NCBI RefSeq assembly: GCF_965218685.1
Contig: NZ_OZ244657.1
Coordinates: 2,232,001 to 2,296,000, forward strand
Source of the DNA: Thalassobius sp965218685
GTDB taxonomy: Bacteria; Pseudomonadota; Alphaproteobacteria; Rhodobacterales; Rhodobacteraceae
DNA: 64,000 bases
Reading direction: 5' to 3'
A program made the translations under genes and the position numbers. Positions 1 to 8,657 of this stretch are shown piece by piece. The notes below the pieces were generated by a model. That model did not search any database. It was not told where the DNA came from and was given only the letters and a program-made list of their open reading frames with translations. How positions within the stretch are numbered: position 1 is the stretch's first letter; each line of letters opens with the position of its first letter.

Positions 1-606
1 GTCGGCGCGGTCCATCAGTTCCAGCGTGTCATTCAGCATGTCATAGCAGCCGATGAAATCCCGCCCCACACCGATGGGCCAGCTGGCCGGGGTCACGTCG
101 ATCGCCAGGTTTTCCTGAATCTCGTCGATGATTTCGAACGTGTCGCGGGATTCGCGGTCCATCTTGTTACAGAAGGTCAGGATGGGCAGATCGCGCAGAC
201 GGCAAACCTCGAACAGTTTGCGGGTCTGGGATTCCACGCCCTTCGCGCCGTCGATCACCATCACAGCGGCATCCACTGCGGTCAGCGTGCGGTAAGTATC
301 CTCGGAAAAATCGCTGTGACCGGGGGTGTCCACCAGATTGAAGCGGTACTTGCCAAAATCAAAGGACATCGCCGAGGCGCTGACCGAGATCCCGCGATCT
401 TTCTCCATCTGCATGAAGTCCGAGCGCGTCCGCCGCGCCTCGCCCTTGGCACGCACCTGGCCGGCCATCTGGATCGCGCCACCGTACAGCAGGAATTTTT
501 CCGTCAACGTCGTTTTACCGGCGTCCGGGTGCGAGATAATCGCAAAGGTACGGCGCCGCGCGATCTCGGGCGGCAATTCGGGGCGGTTTGAGGCGGTATC
601 CAACAT
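1..606 (-). CDS. prfC: Peptide chain release factor 3, N-terminal part
   Basis: This is the first 202 residues of RF3, the translational GTPase that recycles RF1 and RF2 from the ribosome after peptide release; the rest lies beyond the left edge. The G1 P-loop SHPDAGKTT is near residues 25-33, the G3 motif DTPGHSDF near 93-100 and the G4 motif NKMD near 147-150. The MDRESRDTFEIIDEI segment fits RF3 better than TypA, EF-G or LepA. The ATG at 606-604 is the natural start because it directly precedes the family's short N-terminal leader and the EIARRRTFAIISHPD block. Family full length is about 530 residues. Confidence 0.93.
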   Translation of the reverse strand, partial: MLDTASNRPELPPEIARRRTFAIISHPDAGKTTLTEKFLLYGGAIQMAGQVRAKGEARRTRSDFMQMEKDRGISVSASAMSFDFGKYRFNLVDTPGHSDFSEDTYRTLTAVDAAVMVIDGAKGVESQTRKLFEVCRLRDLPILTFCNKMDRESRDTFEIIDEIQENLAIDVTPASWPIGVGRDFIGCYDMLNDTLELMDRAD

Positions 607-677
607 GTCCGCGCATATATTGGGGGATGCGGGGCTTGGCAACGGTTAGCAGCCCCGCCCCAGGTTTTTAAACGTCG

Positions 678-1517
678 TTAAAACCCGAAGCGTTGCAACC
701 GACCGATCACCTTGCGGAAGATAAACGGCGGCAGGATTTCCTTAAGCGCCTGTTCACGCGCGACCTTGCGGTCGGCCTGATCCTTAGTGCCAGGGCGAGG
801 TTTGAACAGGGTCGTGTGTTCAATCCGCGTGTCGTCCCATGTGGCAGTATAGTAATACAGCGCGATCGAAATCCGCGGATCGCCATCGGGATGGTTCACG
901 GGTTCAGGATTGCCGTGGAACGTGTCCGACCCGGTCGAGAAACAGACCATGCGGTTATAGGTCGGCTCAAAGCTGCCCATCTGGTGGGTCATGTCATTGT
1001 CCCAGATCTCGAAATTGCCGCCCCATTCTTTCTGCCAGTTCTTGTTCAGGTAGATCAGCACGTTCAGGCGGCGTTCCAGCTTCATTGCCTTGTGGACATT
1101 GAAATCTGCGTGGATGTCCAGATGGCCACCGTTAAGGGTCTTATGAATGCCCGCACCCACGAAATAGGGGTCGGGAATCAGGCCTTTGATGCCGGTCATT
1201 TCCTCGAGGAAAAAGATGAAGTGGCGCGAGTTGAAGCTGTGGAACAGGTGCCGCGTGAAATCAGGCAGCCGGTCAGGATTATACGAGCTTTTAAGGTTTT
1301 CCTGCGCTCGCGAATAGCTGTCGACCGCGTCGGGCAGCAGCTTCATATCCTCGATCACCTGGTCGATGACCTCTTCGGGCAGGAAATCGTCGATGCAGAT
1401 GTGGTGATAGGGCTCGCCTGACTGATATTTCTCAGCATAGGACTTGCCGATCTCGCGCGCCTTGTCAGCGGCCAGCAACAGCGTGTTTGGGTCAAGTGGG
1501 TAATGTGCGTTGGCCAT
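678..1517 (-). CDS. 2-oxoglutarate/Fe(II)-dependent oxygenase
   Basis: A 279-residue cytoplasmic protein of the prolyl-4-hydroxylase-like 2OG-Fe(II) oxygenase fold. The iron-binding facial triad is visible: HAD (His136, Asp138) and the distal His201 in TFHGNPEP, with Arg215 in PRISIALYYY as the likely 2-oxoglutarate anchor. The start was placed at ATG 1517 (MANAHYPLDP), which has a GGGA-type Shine-Dalgarno; the frame stays open upstream to 1583 but that extension looks non-homologous. It stands alone between prfC and a stress-protein gene, so the substrate (protein, amino acid or small molecule) cannot be inferred. Confidence 0.82.
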   Translation of the reverse strand: MANAHYPLDPNTLLLAADKAREIGKSYAEKYQSGEPYHHICIDDFLPEEVIDQVIEDMKLLPDAVDSYSRAQENLKSSYNPDRLPDFTRHLFHSFNSRHFIFFLEEMTGIKGLIPDPYFVGAGIHKTLNGGHLDIHADFNVHKAMKLERRLNVLIYLNKNWQKEWGGNFEIWDNDMTHQMGSFEPTYNRMVCFSTGSDTFHGNPEPVNHPDGDPRISIALYYYTATWDDTRIEHTTLFKPRPGTKDQADRKVAREQALKEILPPFIFRKVIGRLQRFGF

Positions 1518-1653
1518 GGAACATCCCAATGTACAAAAGAAATCTATGTCGGCCAGAGTAACCTCATGTGCCGCGTTCACCAAAGGTAAACAGGATCTTT
1601 GCGTGACGGATAAGGCCGAAACGGCGCGATTTTATGACGATGTCGCTTAACTT

Positions 1654-2493
1654 TCACCCTTTGCGGGCGATCAGTACATCACAGGGCGGGTCGCGCAGCA
1701 GATCGTTGGCCAAGCTGCCCAGCAAGGCGCGATAATCTCCGGCGCGGCCATGGGCGCCCGCGGTGATCAGCTGCGCCTGGCCCTGTTCGGCAAAGGATTT
1801 CAACGTGCTGTAAGGAGAGCCCTCGACGAATTGCGTATGGTGCAGCGATACCGGCAGAGCAGTGCCCGCGCGCCAGGCGGCATCGGCGTCCTGGGCCTCG
1901 GCCAGGAACGAGGCAGCCAGCGCGTCGCCGGTCTCGGGGCCCGCTCCGGCCAGGCGCCCGCGATAGGGCACATGCAGCGCGTTCACCGGGGTGATCTGCG
2001 CCGTGGGGGCCAGCGAATGGCCAAGGTTCAGCGCTGCAGCCGAGGACGGCGAGAAATCCGTTGCCGCCATGATGGTCTGATAGGGGTGATCAACCGTATC
2101 GGCGACGACCAGCACAGGGTAGTCAGTCAGCCGAACCACACGCTGCACGGTGGTTTCGCGCAGGCTGTCCAGCACAGGGCGAGTGCGGTGCATTCCCATC
2201 ACCACAAGCGAGGGGTCCTGATCCTGGATCATCTCAAGGATCGTTTCGGTCGGATGACCAATGCAAGGTAGCAGGTCATAGGCCAAATCCGGGGCCACGG
2301 TCTGCATGAATCGGTCCAGATGCTCGGTTGTTTTGGGCTGTAAATGGCGCAGCATTTCGTCCGGCAGGTGGTCGTCCAGCACGTGCAGCACGGTCAGGCG
2401 GGCCTGATGCCCCTTGGCCAGTCGGACCGCTCGACGCACGGCCCGATCCGCGCGGGGGGAAAGGTCGGTGGCGACAAGGATATGTTTGCTCAT
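1654..2493 (-). CDS. Universal stress protein, two tandem Usp domains
   Basis: A 279-residue protein with two UspA domains, about residues 3-150 and 155-279. The second ends in GAHGRAGDYRALLGS, which fits the G-x2-G-x9-G(S/T) ATP-binding pattern. The equivalent stretch of the first, GMHRTRPVLDSLRETT, lacks the full pattern and may not bind ATP. Proteins of this kind are cytoplasmic and support survival under starvation or oxidative stress; partner and signal are unknown here. MSKHILVATDLS is the canonical Usp beginning, so the ATG at 2493 was preferred to an upstream in-frame start at 2562. Confidence 0.85.
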   Translation of the reverse strand: MSKHILVATDLSPRADRAVRRAVRLAKGHQARLTVLHVLDDHLPDEMLRHLQPKTTEHLDRFMQTVAPDLAYDLLPCIGHPTETILEMIQDQDPSLVVMGMHRTRPVLDSLRETTVQRVVRLTDYPVLVVADTVDHPYQTIMAATDFSPSSAAALNLGHSLAPTAQITPVNALHVPYRGRLAGAGPETGDALAASFLAEAQDADAAWRAGTALPVSLHHTQFVEGSPYSTLKSFAEQGQAQLITAGAHGRAGDYRALLGSLANDLLRDPPCDVLIARKG

Positions 2494-2574
2494 GGCGGGC
2501 CTCGGGGCTGTGGGTGGATGCAAGCAGGTTAGCCCAATTTGTGCCCCTGAACCATGAGCCACATCAAGGCAGTT

Positions 2575-3582
2575 CTAGCCGGTGCTGGCGCGGCGCAACA
2601 GGTCGGCCAACTCTGCGCCGGAATGGCCGGGGTCTGCCAGCTCCAGATCGTCGTGATCCGAGCTGTGATGCAGGGTTTGCGCCATCAGCGTGGCGGCCAT
2701 GTCTGCGGGCAGGGCGGGTTCCGTGCGCTCGTCCAGCAGCAGGGTTTCGGCAGCGATACCCTCGGCATAGATGATCTGGTGGGTGTCGAACAAAAGCTGA
2801 TAATAGTCCACGAACCCGCCATCCATCCACGTGATCGAGTGGCCGTTCACCATGTGCCGCGCCCGCACCATGACCTCGGACCGACCAAGGCCCAGCTCGT
2901 CGCTGCGCTGATAGATGAACAGGCGGTGATCGGGGCTGACCACCAGATCGGCCGAGTTGTGCAGCGTGCCCGCGGCAATCTTGATCGGGGCAAAGGCCCC
3001 CATGGCGCGCTGGGTCGAATGGCCGATCCAGCGAAGTTCCTGCGGGCCATCATCGCGGGTCAGGATCTTGTCGCCGGCGCAGAGGTCTTGCACTTTGCGC
3101 TGCTCGCCGGTGGACAGGGTGATATGGGTTCCAGCGGTGAACGAAACACAGGCGACCTGAGCCAGCCTTGAGCGCGCGCCGTCTTTGTCGATCCCGACCA
3201 GGCGGTATTCGGTTTTAGGGCCGAGTGGGGACAGGGGCAGCACGTAAAGCTCGGCGATCATGCTTTCGGCATCCAGCTCGACCAGCACCAGCATTTCGTG
3301 GGTCTGGCCATCGGGTGACATCCAGGTCAGCCCGCTGTCCAGATGCACCGTCGCGCCAGCAGCGCCAACCTTGCTGGTGCGGGCGATGGTGAAGCTGCCC
3401 AAGGGATCAGGGCGCAGAACCAGCGGCTGCGGATCGGGGGCGCGGGTCAGCACATAGGTGTCATCCAGCATCAACTCATCCGCAAAAGACAGCGTATCGC
3501 CCTGGTTTGCACCGCTGTCGGCGCGCAGGACATCGGCGCGCAGGACGGGCAGGGAAAGGGGCGATCGGTTGGCGTTGGGCAT
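2575..3582 (-). CDS. Hint-domain protein of Roseobacter type
   Basis: A 335-residue protein whose centre (about residues 143-300) is a Hint (hedgehog/intein) module: FTAGTHITLSTGE, then VQDLCAGDKILTRDDG, ELRWIG and the VVSPDHRLFI block typical of the family. Such proteins are common in Rhodobacterales, and their role is unresolved; self-cleavage of a secreted precursor is one idea. The residue aligned with the Hint nucleophile is Ser147, with a Cys at 145, instead of the usual CF-x-x-GT arrangement. The start ATG at 3582 has AGGA upstream; a longer frame reaches 3660 but shows no homology. Confidence 0.75.
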   Translation of the reverse strand: MPNANRSPLSLPVLRADVLRADSGANQGDTLSFADELMLDDTYVLTRAPDPQPLVLRPDPLGSFTIARTSKVGAAGATVHLDSGLTWMSPDGQTHEMLVLVELDAESMIAELYVLPLSPLGPKTEYRLVGIDKDGARSRLAQVACVSFTAGTHITLSTGEQRKVQDLCAGDKILTRDDGPQELRWIGHSTQRAMGAFAPIKIAAGTLHNSADLVVSPDHRLFIYQRSDELGLGRSEVMVRARHMVNGHSITWMDGGFVDYYQLLFDTHQIIYAEGIAAETLLLDERTEPALPADMAATLMAQTLHHSSDHDDLELADPGHSGAELADLLRRASTG

Positions 3583-3747
3583 TTGTGGTCCTGTATTTGG
3601 GGAAAGACCTGTCTTTCCGGCCCCAAGCGGTAAGGTATGAATGTGGCGGCATATGGTCAACGCAACGGAGATTTTCAGGCCTTCAGAGATTGCCCTTGCC
3701 CCCGGCTGGACTTAGACCTTGGGTAAAGAACAATACGGAGAGTGATC

Positions 3748-4527
3748 ATGGATCTGGGGATCAAAGGGAAGAAGGCGCTGGTTTGCGCATCCAGCAAAGG
3801 CTTGGGCCGGGGCTGCGCCGAAGCTTTGGCAGCCGAGGGTGTGGATCTGGTGCTGAACGCGCGCACTGCAGAAACACTGGAGGCTACCGCCGCCGAGATC
3901 CGCGCCAAATACGGCGTCACCGTCACCACCGTCGCTGCTGATATCGCCAGCGCCGAAGGGCAGGCGGCAGTGATCGAGACCGCCAAGAATGTGGATATTC
4001 TGGTCAACAATGCGGGTGGCCCGCCCGCTGGCAAATGGACCGATTGGGACCGCGAGGATTTCATCGCCGCACTGGACGCCAACATGCTGGCCCCGATTGC
4101 GTTGATGAAGGCGCTATTGCCTCAGATGATGGACAAGGGCTGGGGGCGGGTGGTCAACATCACCTCGCGCTCGGTCAAGGCGCCGATCGCTGCGCTGGGG
4201 CTGTCGAACTCGGCCCGTGCAGGGCTGACTGGCTATGTCGCAGGCACTGCACGCCAGGTGGCACCCAAAGGCGTGACCATCAACAACCTGCTGCCCGGCA
4301 ATCATGACACCGACCGCATCCGCGGCATGGACAAGAAAATGTCGGCCGCGCAAGGCGTTCCGGTCGAGGAATACACCGCCGCGCGGGTCGCTCAGAACCC
4401 AACAGGCCGCGACGGCACAGCCGAAGAGTTTGGTGCTGCCTGCGCGTTCCTGTGTTCGCAACACGCGGGCTATATCGTTGGACAGAACATCCTGCTGGAT
4501 GGCGGGATGCTGAACGCCACGCTGTAA
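3748..4527 (+). CDS. SDR-family protein with atypical active site
   Basis: A 259-residue Rossmann-fold protein related to 3-oxoacyl-ACP reductases. The usual TGxxxGxG nucleotide loop reads CASSKGLGRG, and where SDRs carry YxxxK this one reads LSNSARAG, so the catalytic Tyr is absent and Lys is Arg. NNAGGP and NITSRS blocks are kept. This matches a described BKR-like SDR subgroup that departs from both signatures, so its activity is uncertain. GGAG at 3737-3740 is well spaced for ATG 3748 but too close for the GTG at 3742. The gene ends before a 12-bp stem-loop at 4539-4569. Confidence 0.82.
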   Translation: MDLGIKGKKALVCASSKGLGRGCAEALAAEGVDLVLNARTAETLEATAAEIRAKYGVTVTTVAADIASAEGQAAVIETAKNVDILVNNAGGPPAGKWTDWDREDFIAALDANMLAPIALMKALLPQMMDKGWGRVVNITSRSVKAPIAALGLSNSARAGLTGYVAGTARQVAPKGVTINNLLPGNHDTDRIRGMDKKMSAAQGVPVEEYTAARVAQNPTGRDGTAEEFGAACAFLCSQHAGYIVGQNILLDGGMLNATL

Positions 4528-4538
4528 TCGTTGAAACA

Positions 4539-4569
4539 GACGAAACCGTGCGCCAGTCACGGTTTCGTC
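4539..4569 (+). terminator. Perfect 12-bp stem-loop after the SDR gene
   Basis: GACGAAACCGTG (4539-4550) and its exact complement (4558-4569) enclose a 7-base loop. No T-run follows on the plus strand, so this is either a weak or Rho-assisted terminator, or an mRNA 3'-end stabiliser between the SDR and arsM genes. Confidence 0.4.
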
Positions 4570-4644
4570 AAAACGCACGGGGGGGATTGAGCGTCGGAGC
4601 GGACCTCGTTACCTCTTGGCCCAAGCTGACAACCGACGGGGAAA

Positions 4645-5694
4645 ATGATGAAACACGAGAACGTTCAGGATTATTACGGCAAGGTCCTGCAGGGCAGTGA
4701 CGATTTGCAAACCAATGCCTGCTGCACCCCGGACGCGATGCCTGATTTCGTCAAATCCGCCCTGTCGAACATCCATGACGAGGTTCTGACCCGCTATTAT
4801 GGCTGTGGGCTGGTGATGCCTCATGCGCTGGAAGGCGCGCGCGTGCTGGATCTGGGCTGCGGCGCGGGGCGCGACGTTTATGCGCTTGCGCAGCTGGTTG
4901 GCGCATCGGGCCGCGTCGTCGGTGTGGACATGACCCCTGAACAGCTGGACGTCGCTCGCACCCATCAGCCTTGGCACGCGGAGAAGTTCGGTTATGACAA
5001 CGTGGAATTCCACGAAGGTTATATTGAAAAGCTGGACCAGCTGGATCTGGAGCCCGGCAGCTTTGACGTGATCGTGTCCAACTGTGTGATCAATCTGGCC
5101 ACCGATAAAGAGGCGGTTTTGCGCGGCGCCTATCACCTGCTGAAACCGGGCGGCGAGATCTACTTCTCGGACGTTTACGCTGATCGCCGCGTCCCCGAGG
5201 CGATGGCGCAGGACGAGGTGCTGTATGGCGAATGCCTGTCCGGTGCGCTGTACTGGAACGACTTTCTGACTTTTGCCAAACGCGCTGGTTTTGGCGATCC
5301 TCGCCTTGTCACGCAACGCCCGCTGACCATTGAAAACCCCGAGTTGGAAAAACGCGTGGCCCCGCTGAAATTCAACTCGGCCACCTATCGTTTGTTCAAA
5401 CTGGACGGACTGGAAACGGCCTGCGAGGATTACGGTCAGGCGGTCATCTACAAGGGCACGATTGACCACGCCCCCCATGCGTTCGAGCTGGACGACCACC
5501 ACATCATTGAAACTGGCAAAGTATTCCCCGTCTGCGGCAACACCTGGAAAATGCTGGCAGACACGCGCTTTGCCCCGTATTTCGACTTTATCGGGGATTT
5601 TTCGACCCATTACGGAATTTTCGACGGCTGCGGCGGCGAAAGCCCCTTTGAACGCGAAAGCGGTGGTGACGGCGGCGCGGCCTCGTGTTGCTAG
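4645..5694 (+). CDS. arsM: Arsenite S-adenosylmethionine methyltransferase
   Basis: A 349-residue cytoplasmic class I methyltransferase that would methylate arsenite using SAM. The SAM loop is VLDLGCGAGRD (residues 67-77). Cysteines expected for As(III) binding are present: Cys147 in VSNCVINL and Cys197 in GECLSG, whose 50-residue spacing matches the conserved pair in characterised ArsM enzymes. Cys26-Cys27 lie near the N-terminus, and the chain ends in a second Cys pair after a Gly-rich stretch. No arsR, arsC, arsB or arsH is adjacent, so regulation is not evident. ATG 4645 and ATG 4648 are both usable; CGGGGAAA precedes them. Confidence 0.9.
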   Translation: MMKHENVQDYYGKVLQGSDDLQTNACCTPDAMPDFVKSALSNIHDEVLTRYYGCGLVMPHALEGARVLDLGCGAGRDVYALAQLVGASGRVVGVDMTPEQLDVARTHQPWHAEKFGYDNVEFHEGYIEKLDQLDLEPGSFDVIVSNCVINLATDKEAVLRGAYHLLKPGGEIYFSDVYADRRVPEAMAQDEVLYGECLSGALYWNDFLTFAKRAGFGDPRLVTQRPLTIENPELEKRVAPLKFNSATYRLFKLDGLETACEDYGQAVIYKGTIDHAPHAFELDDHHIIETGKVFPVCGNTWKMLADTRFAPYFDFIGDFSTHYGIFDGCGGESPFERESGGDGGAASCC

Positions 5695-5777
5695 GTCTTG
5701 CGGGCGGGCGCGGCTCTTGTTAATTGCCTAGATAAGCCCGATAAAATCCATCGGAAAACCGCAAGAGGCCCGGCGAC

Positions 5778-6860
5778 GTGCAATCCGCCCCAAGATTGGA
5801 AATCCGCAACCTCGCCCGCAGCTTTGGCGGCGCGCGTGTGGTTGACGATGTCTCGTTGAGTGTGATGCCGGGGCAGGTGACCTGCCTGCTTGGTCCCTCG
5901 GGCTGCGGAAAATCAACCACCCTGCGAATGATCGCGGGCGTCGAGATGCAGGATTCGGGCGAGATTTATGTCGATGGCGAGCTGATCTGCGACACGGTGT
6001 TCCGAATCCCGCCCGAACGGCGCCAGATTGGCCTGATGTTCCAGGATTTCGCGTTGTTCCCGCACCTGAGCGTGGGTGACAACGTGGCCTTTGGGTTGAA
6101 AGGCTCTAAAAGCGAAAAACGTAGCCGTGTCGAAGAGCTTTTGGACAAGGTTGGGCTGAAACGCTTTATCGACAGCTTCCCCTATCTTCTGTCAGGGGGC
6201 GAGCAGCAGCGGGTTGCCCTGGCCCGCGCATTGGCGCCGCGCCCCAAGATCATGCTGATGGACGAGCCTTTTTCGGGTCTGGACAACCGTCTGCGCGACG
6301 ATATCCGCGATCAGACACTTGAGATCCTGAAAGAGGAAGACGCCGCCGTTCTGCTGGTGACCCACGAGCCAGAAGAGGCGCTGCGCATGGGCGACGAGAT
6401 CGCCCTGATGCGCAAGGGCAAGATCGTGCAGCGCGGCGCGCCCTATAATATTTACAACGCGCCAGTGGATAAGCAGGCCGTTTCTTTTTTCAGTGATATC
6501 AATGTGATATCTGGAACAGTTGAAGGCGCTTTGACCGACACGCCCTTTGGCCAATTCCTTGCGCCCGGCGTCCCGGACGGGGGCAAGGTGGACATCGTTA
6601 TCCGCCCGCAGCACCTGAAAATCGACTTTGACCGCGATGGCAAAGGGCCGCTGCCGACCCCTCAGGACGGCGTTGCCGCGCGGGGCGAGGTGATGCGCGC
6701 GCGCTTTATGGGATCCGAAAGCCTGGTGGAAATCCGCATGGATTATGACGGCACGATCCTCAAGGCCACGGTGCCCAATGTTTTCCTACCCAAGGTTGGC
6801 CATCCGCTGTGGCTGATGTTCCGCCGCGACCGCTGCTTTGTTTTTCCATCGGCGGGCTAA
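5778..6860 (+). CDS. ABC transporter ATPase, FbpC/PotA-like
   Basis: A 360-residue importer-type ATP-binding subunit. It shows Walker A GPSGCGKST (about residues 38-46), the signature LSGGEQQRVALARAL, Walker B IMLMDEPFSGLD, and a C-terminal TOBE-like region from about residue 240. The order resembles ferric iron or polyamine uptake ATPases. No permease or binding-protein gene is in the window, so the substrate is open. The start is GTG 5778, with AAGAGG about ten bases upstream. The gene lies 127 bases before tatA on the same strand but looks functionally separate from it. Confidence 0.83.
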   Translation: MQSAPRLEIRNLARSFGGARVVDDVSLSVMPGQVTCLLGPSGCGKSTTLRMIAGVEMQDSGEIYVDGELICDTVFRIPPERRQIGLMFQDFALFPHLSVGDNVAFGLKGSKSEKRSRVEELLDKVGLKRFIDSFPYLLSGGEQQRVALARALAPRPKIMLMDEPFSGLDNRLRDDIRDQTLEILKEEDAAVLLVTHEPEEALRMGDEIALMRKGKIVQRGAPYNIYNAPVDKQAVSFFSDINVISGTVEGALTDTPFGQFLAPGVPDGGKVDIVIRPQHLKIDFDRDGKGPLPTPQDGVAARGEVMRARFMGSESLVEIRMDYDGTILKATVPNVFLPKVGHPLWLMFRRDRCFVFPSAG

Positions 6861-6987
6861 CGCCATTTATGCAGAAAAATGAAGCTGTGAACGCTTTGGT
6901 TCTTCCAACCGAGGCGGATCAACATTAGATACATATCGTGCATTTCGCAGGGCTTGCAAAAGACGGGCCCATAGAGGGAGAAAAAAC

Positions 6988-7203
6988 ATGCTCAACAATA
7001 TCGGCCTGCCCGGCCTTCTTCTGATCGCCGTTGTCGTGCTGGTGCTGTTCGGTCGCGGTAAAATCAGCTCGCTGATGGGCGAAGTCGGCAAGGGCATCAC
7101 ATCGTTCAAGAAGGGTGTGAACGAAGGTACCAAGGAACTGGAAGACCAGGCCGTCGAAACCGCCAAGGACGTGACGCCCGAATCCGACAAGGACAAGGTC
7201 TAA
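6988..7203 (+). CDS. tatA: Twin-arginine translocase subunit TatA
   Basis: A 71-residue inner-membrane protein: a short periplasmic N-terminus, one transmembrane helix (about residues 5-20), the FGRGKISSLMGEVGKGI hinge and amphipathic helix, and a charged tail. TatA oligomers form the conduit for folded Tat substrates, for example the cofactor-bearing enzymes abundant in this group. GGGAGAAAA precedes the ATG. It is the first gene of a tight tatA-tatB-tatC unit, with three bases to tatB. Confidence 0.93.
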   Translation: MLNNIGLPGLLLIAVVVLVLFGRGKISSLMGEVGKGITSFKKGVNEGTKELEDQAVETAKDVTPESDKDKV

Positions 7204-7206
7204 TAC

Positions 7207-7665
7207 ATGTTCGATCTTGGCTGGACCGAGCTTCTGGTTATCGGGATCGTTGCGCTGATCGTGGTCGGTCCCAAGGACCTGCCGGGTCTGTTCCGCACGG
7301 TCGGCCGCTTTGTCGGCAAGGCCAAGGGAATGGCGCGCGAGTTTTCGCGGGCCATGGAAGATGCGGCTGATGATGCGGGGGTCAAGGACATCTCGACCTC
7401 GATCAAGGCTGCGGCCAATCCCGCTCAGTTCGGTTTGGACAAGGTCAAAGAGGCCACCAAAGACGTCACTGACGGGTTGACCCAGTGGGACCCCACCAAG
7501 GACGAAAGCCTGGACGAAGACCGCGCTGCAGTCGCCAAGAAGATCCACGAAGCGACCGCCAAGCGTGAAGCAGATCGTCAGGCCGCTGAAGCCGAGGCCG
7601 CGCAGGCTGCCCAAGCCGCCGAGGCCCAGCCCGCCTCGGATGAGGTGCCAAAGGATAAGGCATGA
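7207..7665 (+). CDS. tatB: Twin-arginine translocase subunit TatB
   Basis: A 152-residue membrane protein beginning MFDLGWTELLVIGIVAL, with one transmembrane helix, the VVGPKDLP hinge and a long amphipathic helix. The tail (from about residue 115) is Ala/Glu/Gln-rich. TatB works with TatC in recognising twin-arginine signal peptides. Its last codons overlap the tatC start through ATGA at 7662-7665, implying coupled translation. Confidence 0.93.
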   Translation: MFDLGWTELLVIGIVALIVVGPKDLPGLFRTVGRFVGKAKGMAREFSRAMEDAADDAGVKDISTSIKAAANPAQFGLDKVKEATKDVTDGLTQWDPTKDESLDEDRAAVAKKIHEATAKREADRQAAEAEAAQAAQAAEAQPASDEVPKDKA

Positions 7666-8657
7666 CCGACACGAATGAGATCGAAGACAGCTCGGCCCCA
7701 CTGATCGAGCATTTGGCCGAGTTGCGTACGCGTTTGATCCGCTCGGTCATCGCTTTTGTTATCGGGATGGTGATCTGTTTCGCGTTCGGGCGGCACATCC
7801 TGGACTTTCTGCTGGTCCCGATCGAGGACACGATGCGAGCCTTGGGAAATCCCAACCCGGTGATGCAGTACACGGCGCCGCAGGAATATTTCTTTACGCT
7901 GATCCGCATCTCGATGGTGGGGGGGCTGGCGCTGTCCTTCCCAGTGATCGCCAACCAGTTGTGGCGCTTTGTGGCGCCCGGTCTGTATAAGAACGAAAAG
8001 AACGCCTTTCTGCCCTTCCTGATCGCCTCGCCGGTGCTGTTCCTGATGGGCGGCGCCTTTGCGCATTACGTAGTGATCCCGCTGGCCATGGCGTTTTTCC
8101 TGGGATTTGCGGACTTTCCGTCGTTTGTCTCTGCCATGCTGGTGGGTCAGGACGTGGACGCCTCGTTGACGACGGCCAAGGAAGGCATCGACATTGTTTT
8201 CAACGGCAAGGTCAACGAAAGCCTTGATATCACGCTGAAAATGATCGTGGCCTTTGGGCTGTGTTTCCAGCTGCCCGTTCTGCTGACCCTGATGGGCAAG
8301 GCCGGTCTTGCCTCGGCCAAGGGGCTGCGGAACACCCGCAAATACGCCGTTGTCGGCATCCTGACTGTGGCCGCTTTGGTCACGCCGCCGGATGTTACCA
8401 CTCAGTTGATCCTGTTCGTCGTGGTCTATGGGCTGTACGAGATTTCGATCTTCCTGGTGGCCCGTGTCGAAACCAAGCGCGAGGCACGCCTGCGCGCCGA
8501 AGGGTACTATGACGACGAGGACGAAGACGCGGACGACACGCCCGAGACCGATCCCGCTGAAGAATTCGACGACCCGTTGATGAAAGAATTCGACGAGGAT
8601 GACAACGACGAAGAGGACGACCCCGGCATGGTCGACAACAGCGGAAACAAGTCGTGA
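7662..8657 (+). CDS. tatC: Twin-arginine translocase subunit TatC
   Basis: A 331-residue polytopic inner-membrane protein that forms the Tat receptor with TatB. The conserved N-terminal IEHLAELRTRLI is at about residues 13-24, and six helices can be followed. The protein is longer than the usual 250-260 residues because of a cytoplasmic C-terminal tail (about residues 275-331) that is nearly all Asp/Glu, a form common in Rhodobacterales. The stop overlaps the start of the downstream ATPase gene as GTGA. Confidence 0.95.
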   Translation: MTDTNEIEDSSAPLIEHLAELRTRLIRSVIAFVIGMVICFAFGRHILDFLLVPIEDTMRALGNPNPVMQYTAPQEYFFTLIRISMVGGLALSFPVIANQLWRFVAPGLYKNEKNAFLPFLIASPVLFLMGGAFAHYVVIPLAMAFFLGFADFPSFVSAMLVGQDVDASLTTAKEGIDIVFNGKVNESLDITLKMIVAFGLCFQLPVLLTLMGKAGLASAKGLRNTRKYAVVGILTVAALVTPPDVTTQLILFVVVYGLYEISIFLVARVETKREARLRAEGYYDDEDEDADDTPETDPAEEFDDPLMKEFDEDDNDEEDDPGMVDNSGNKS

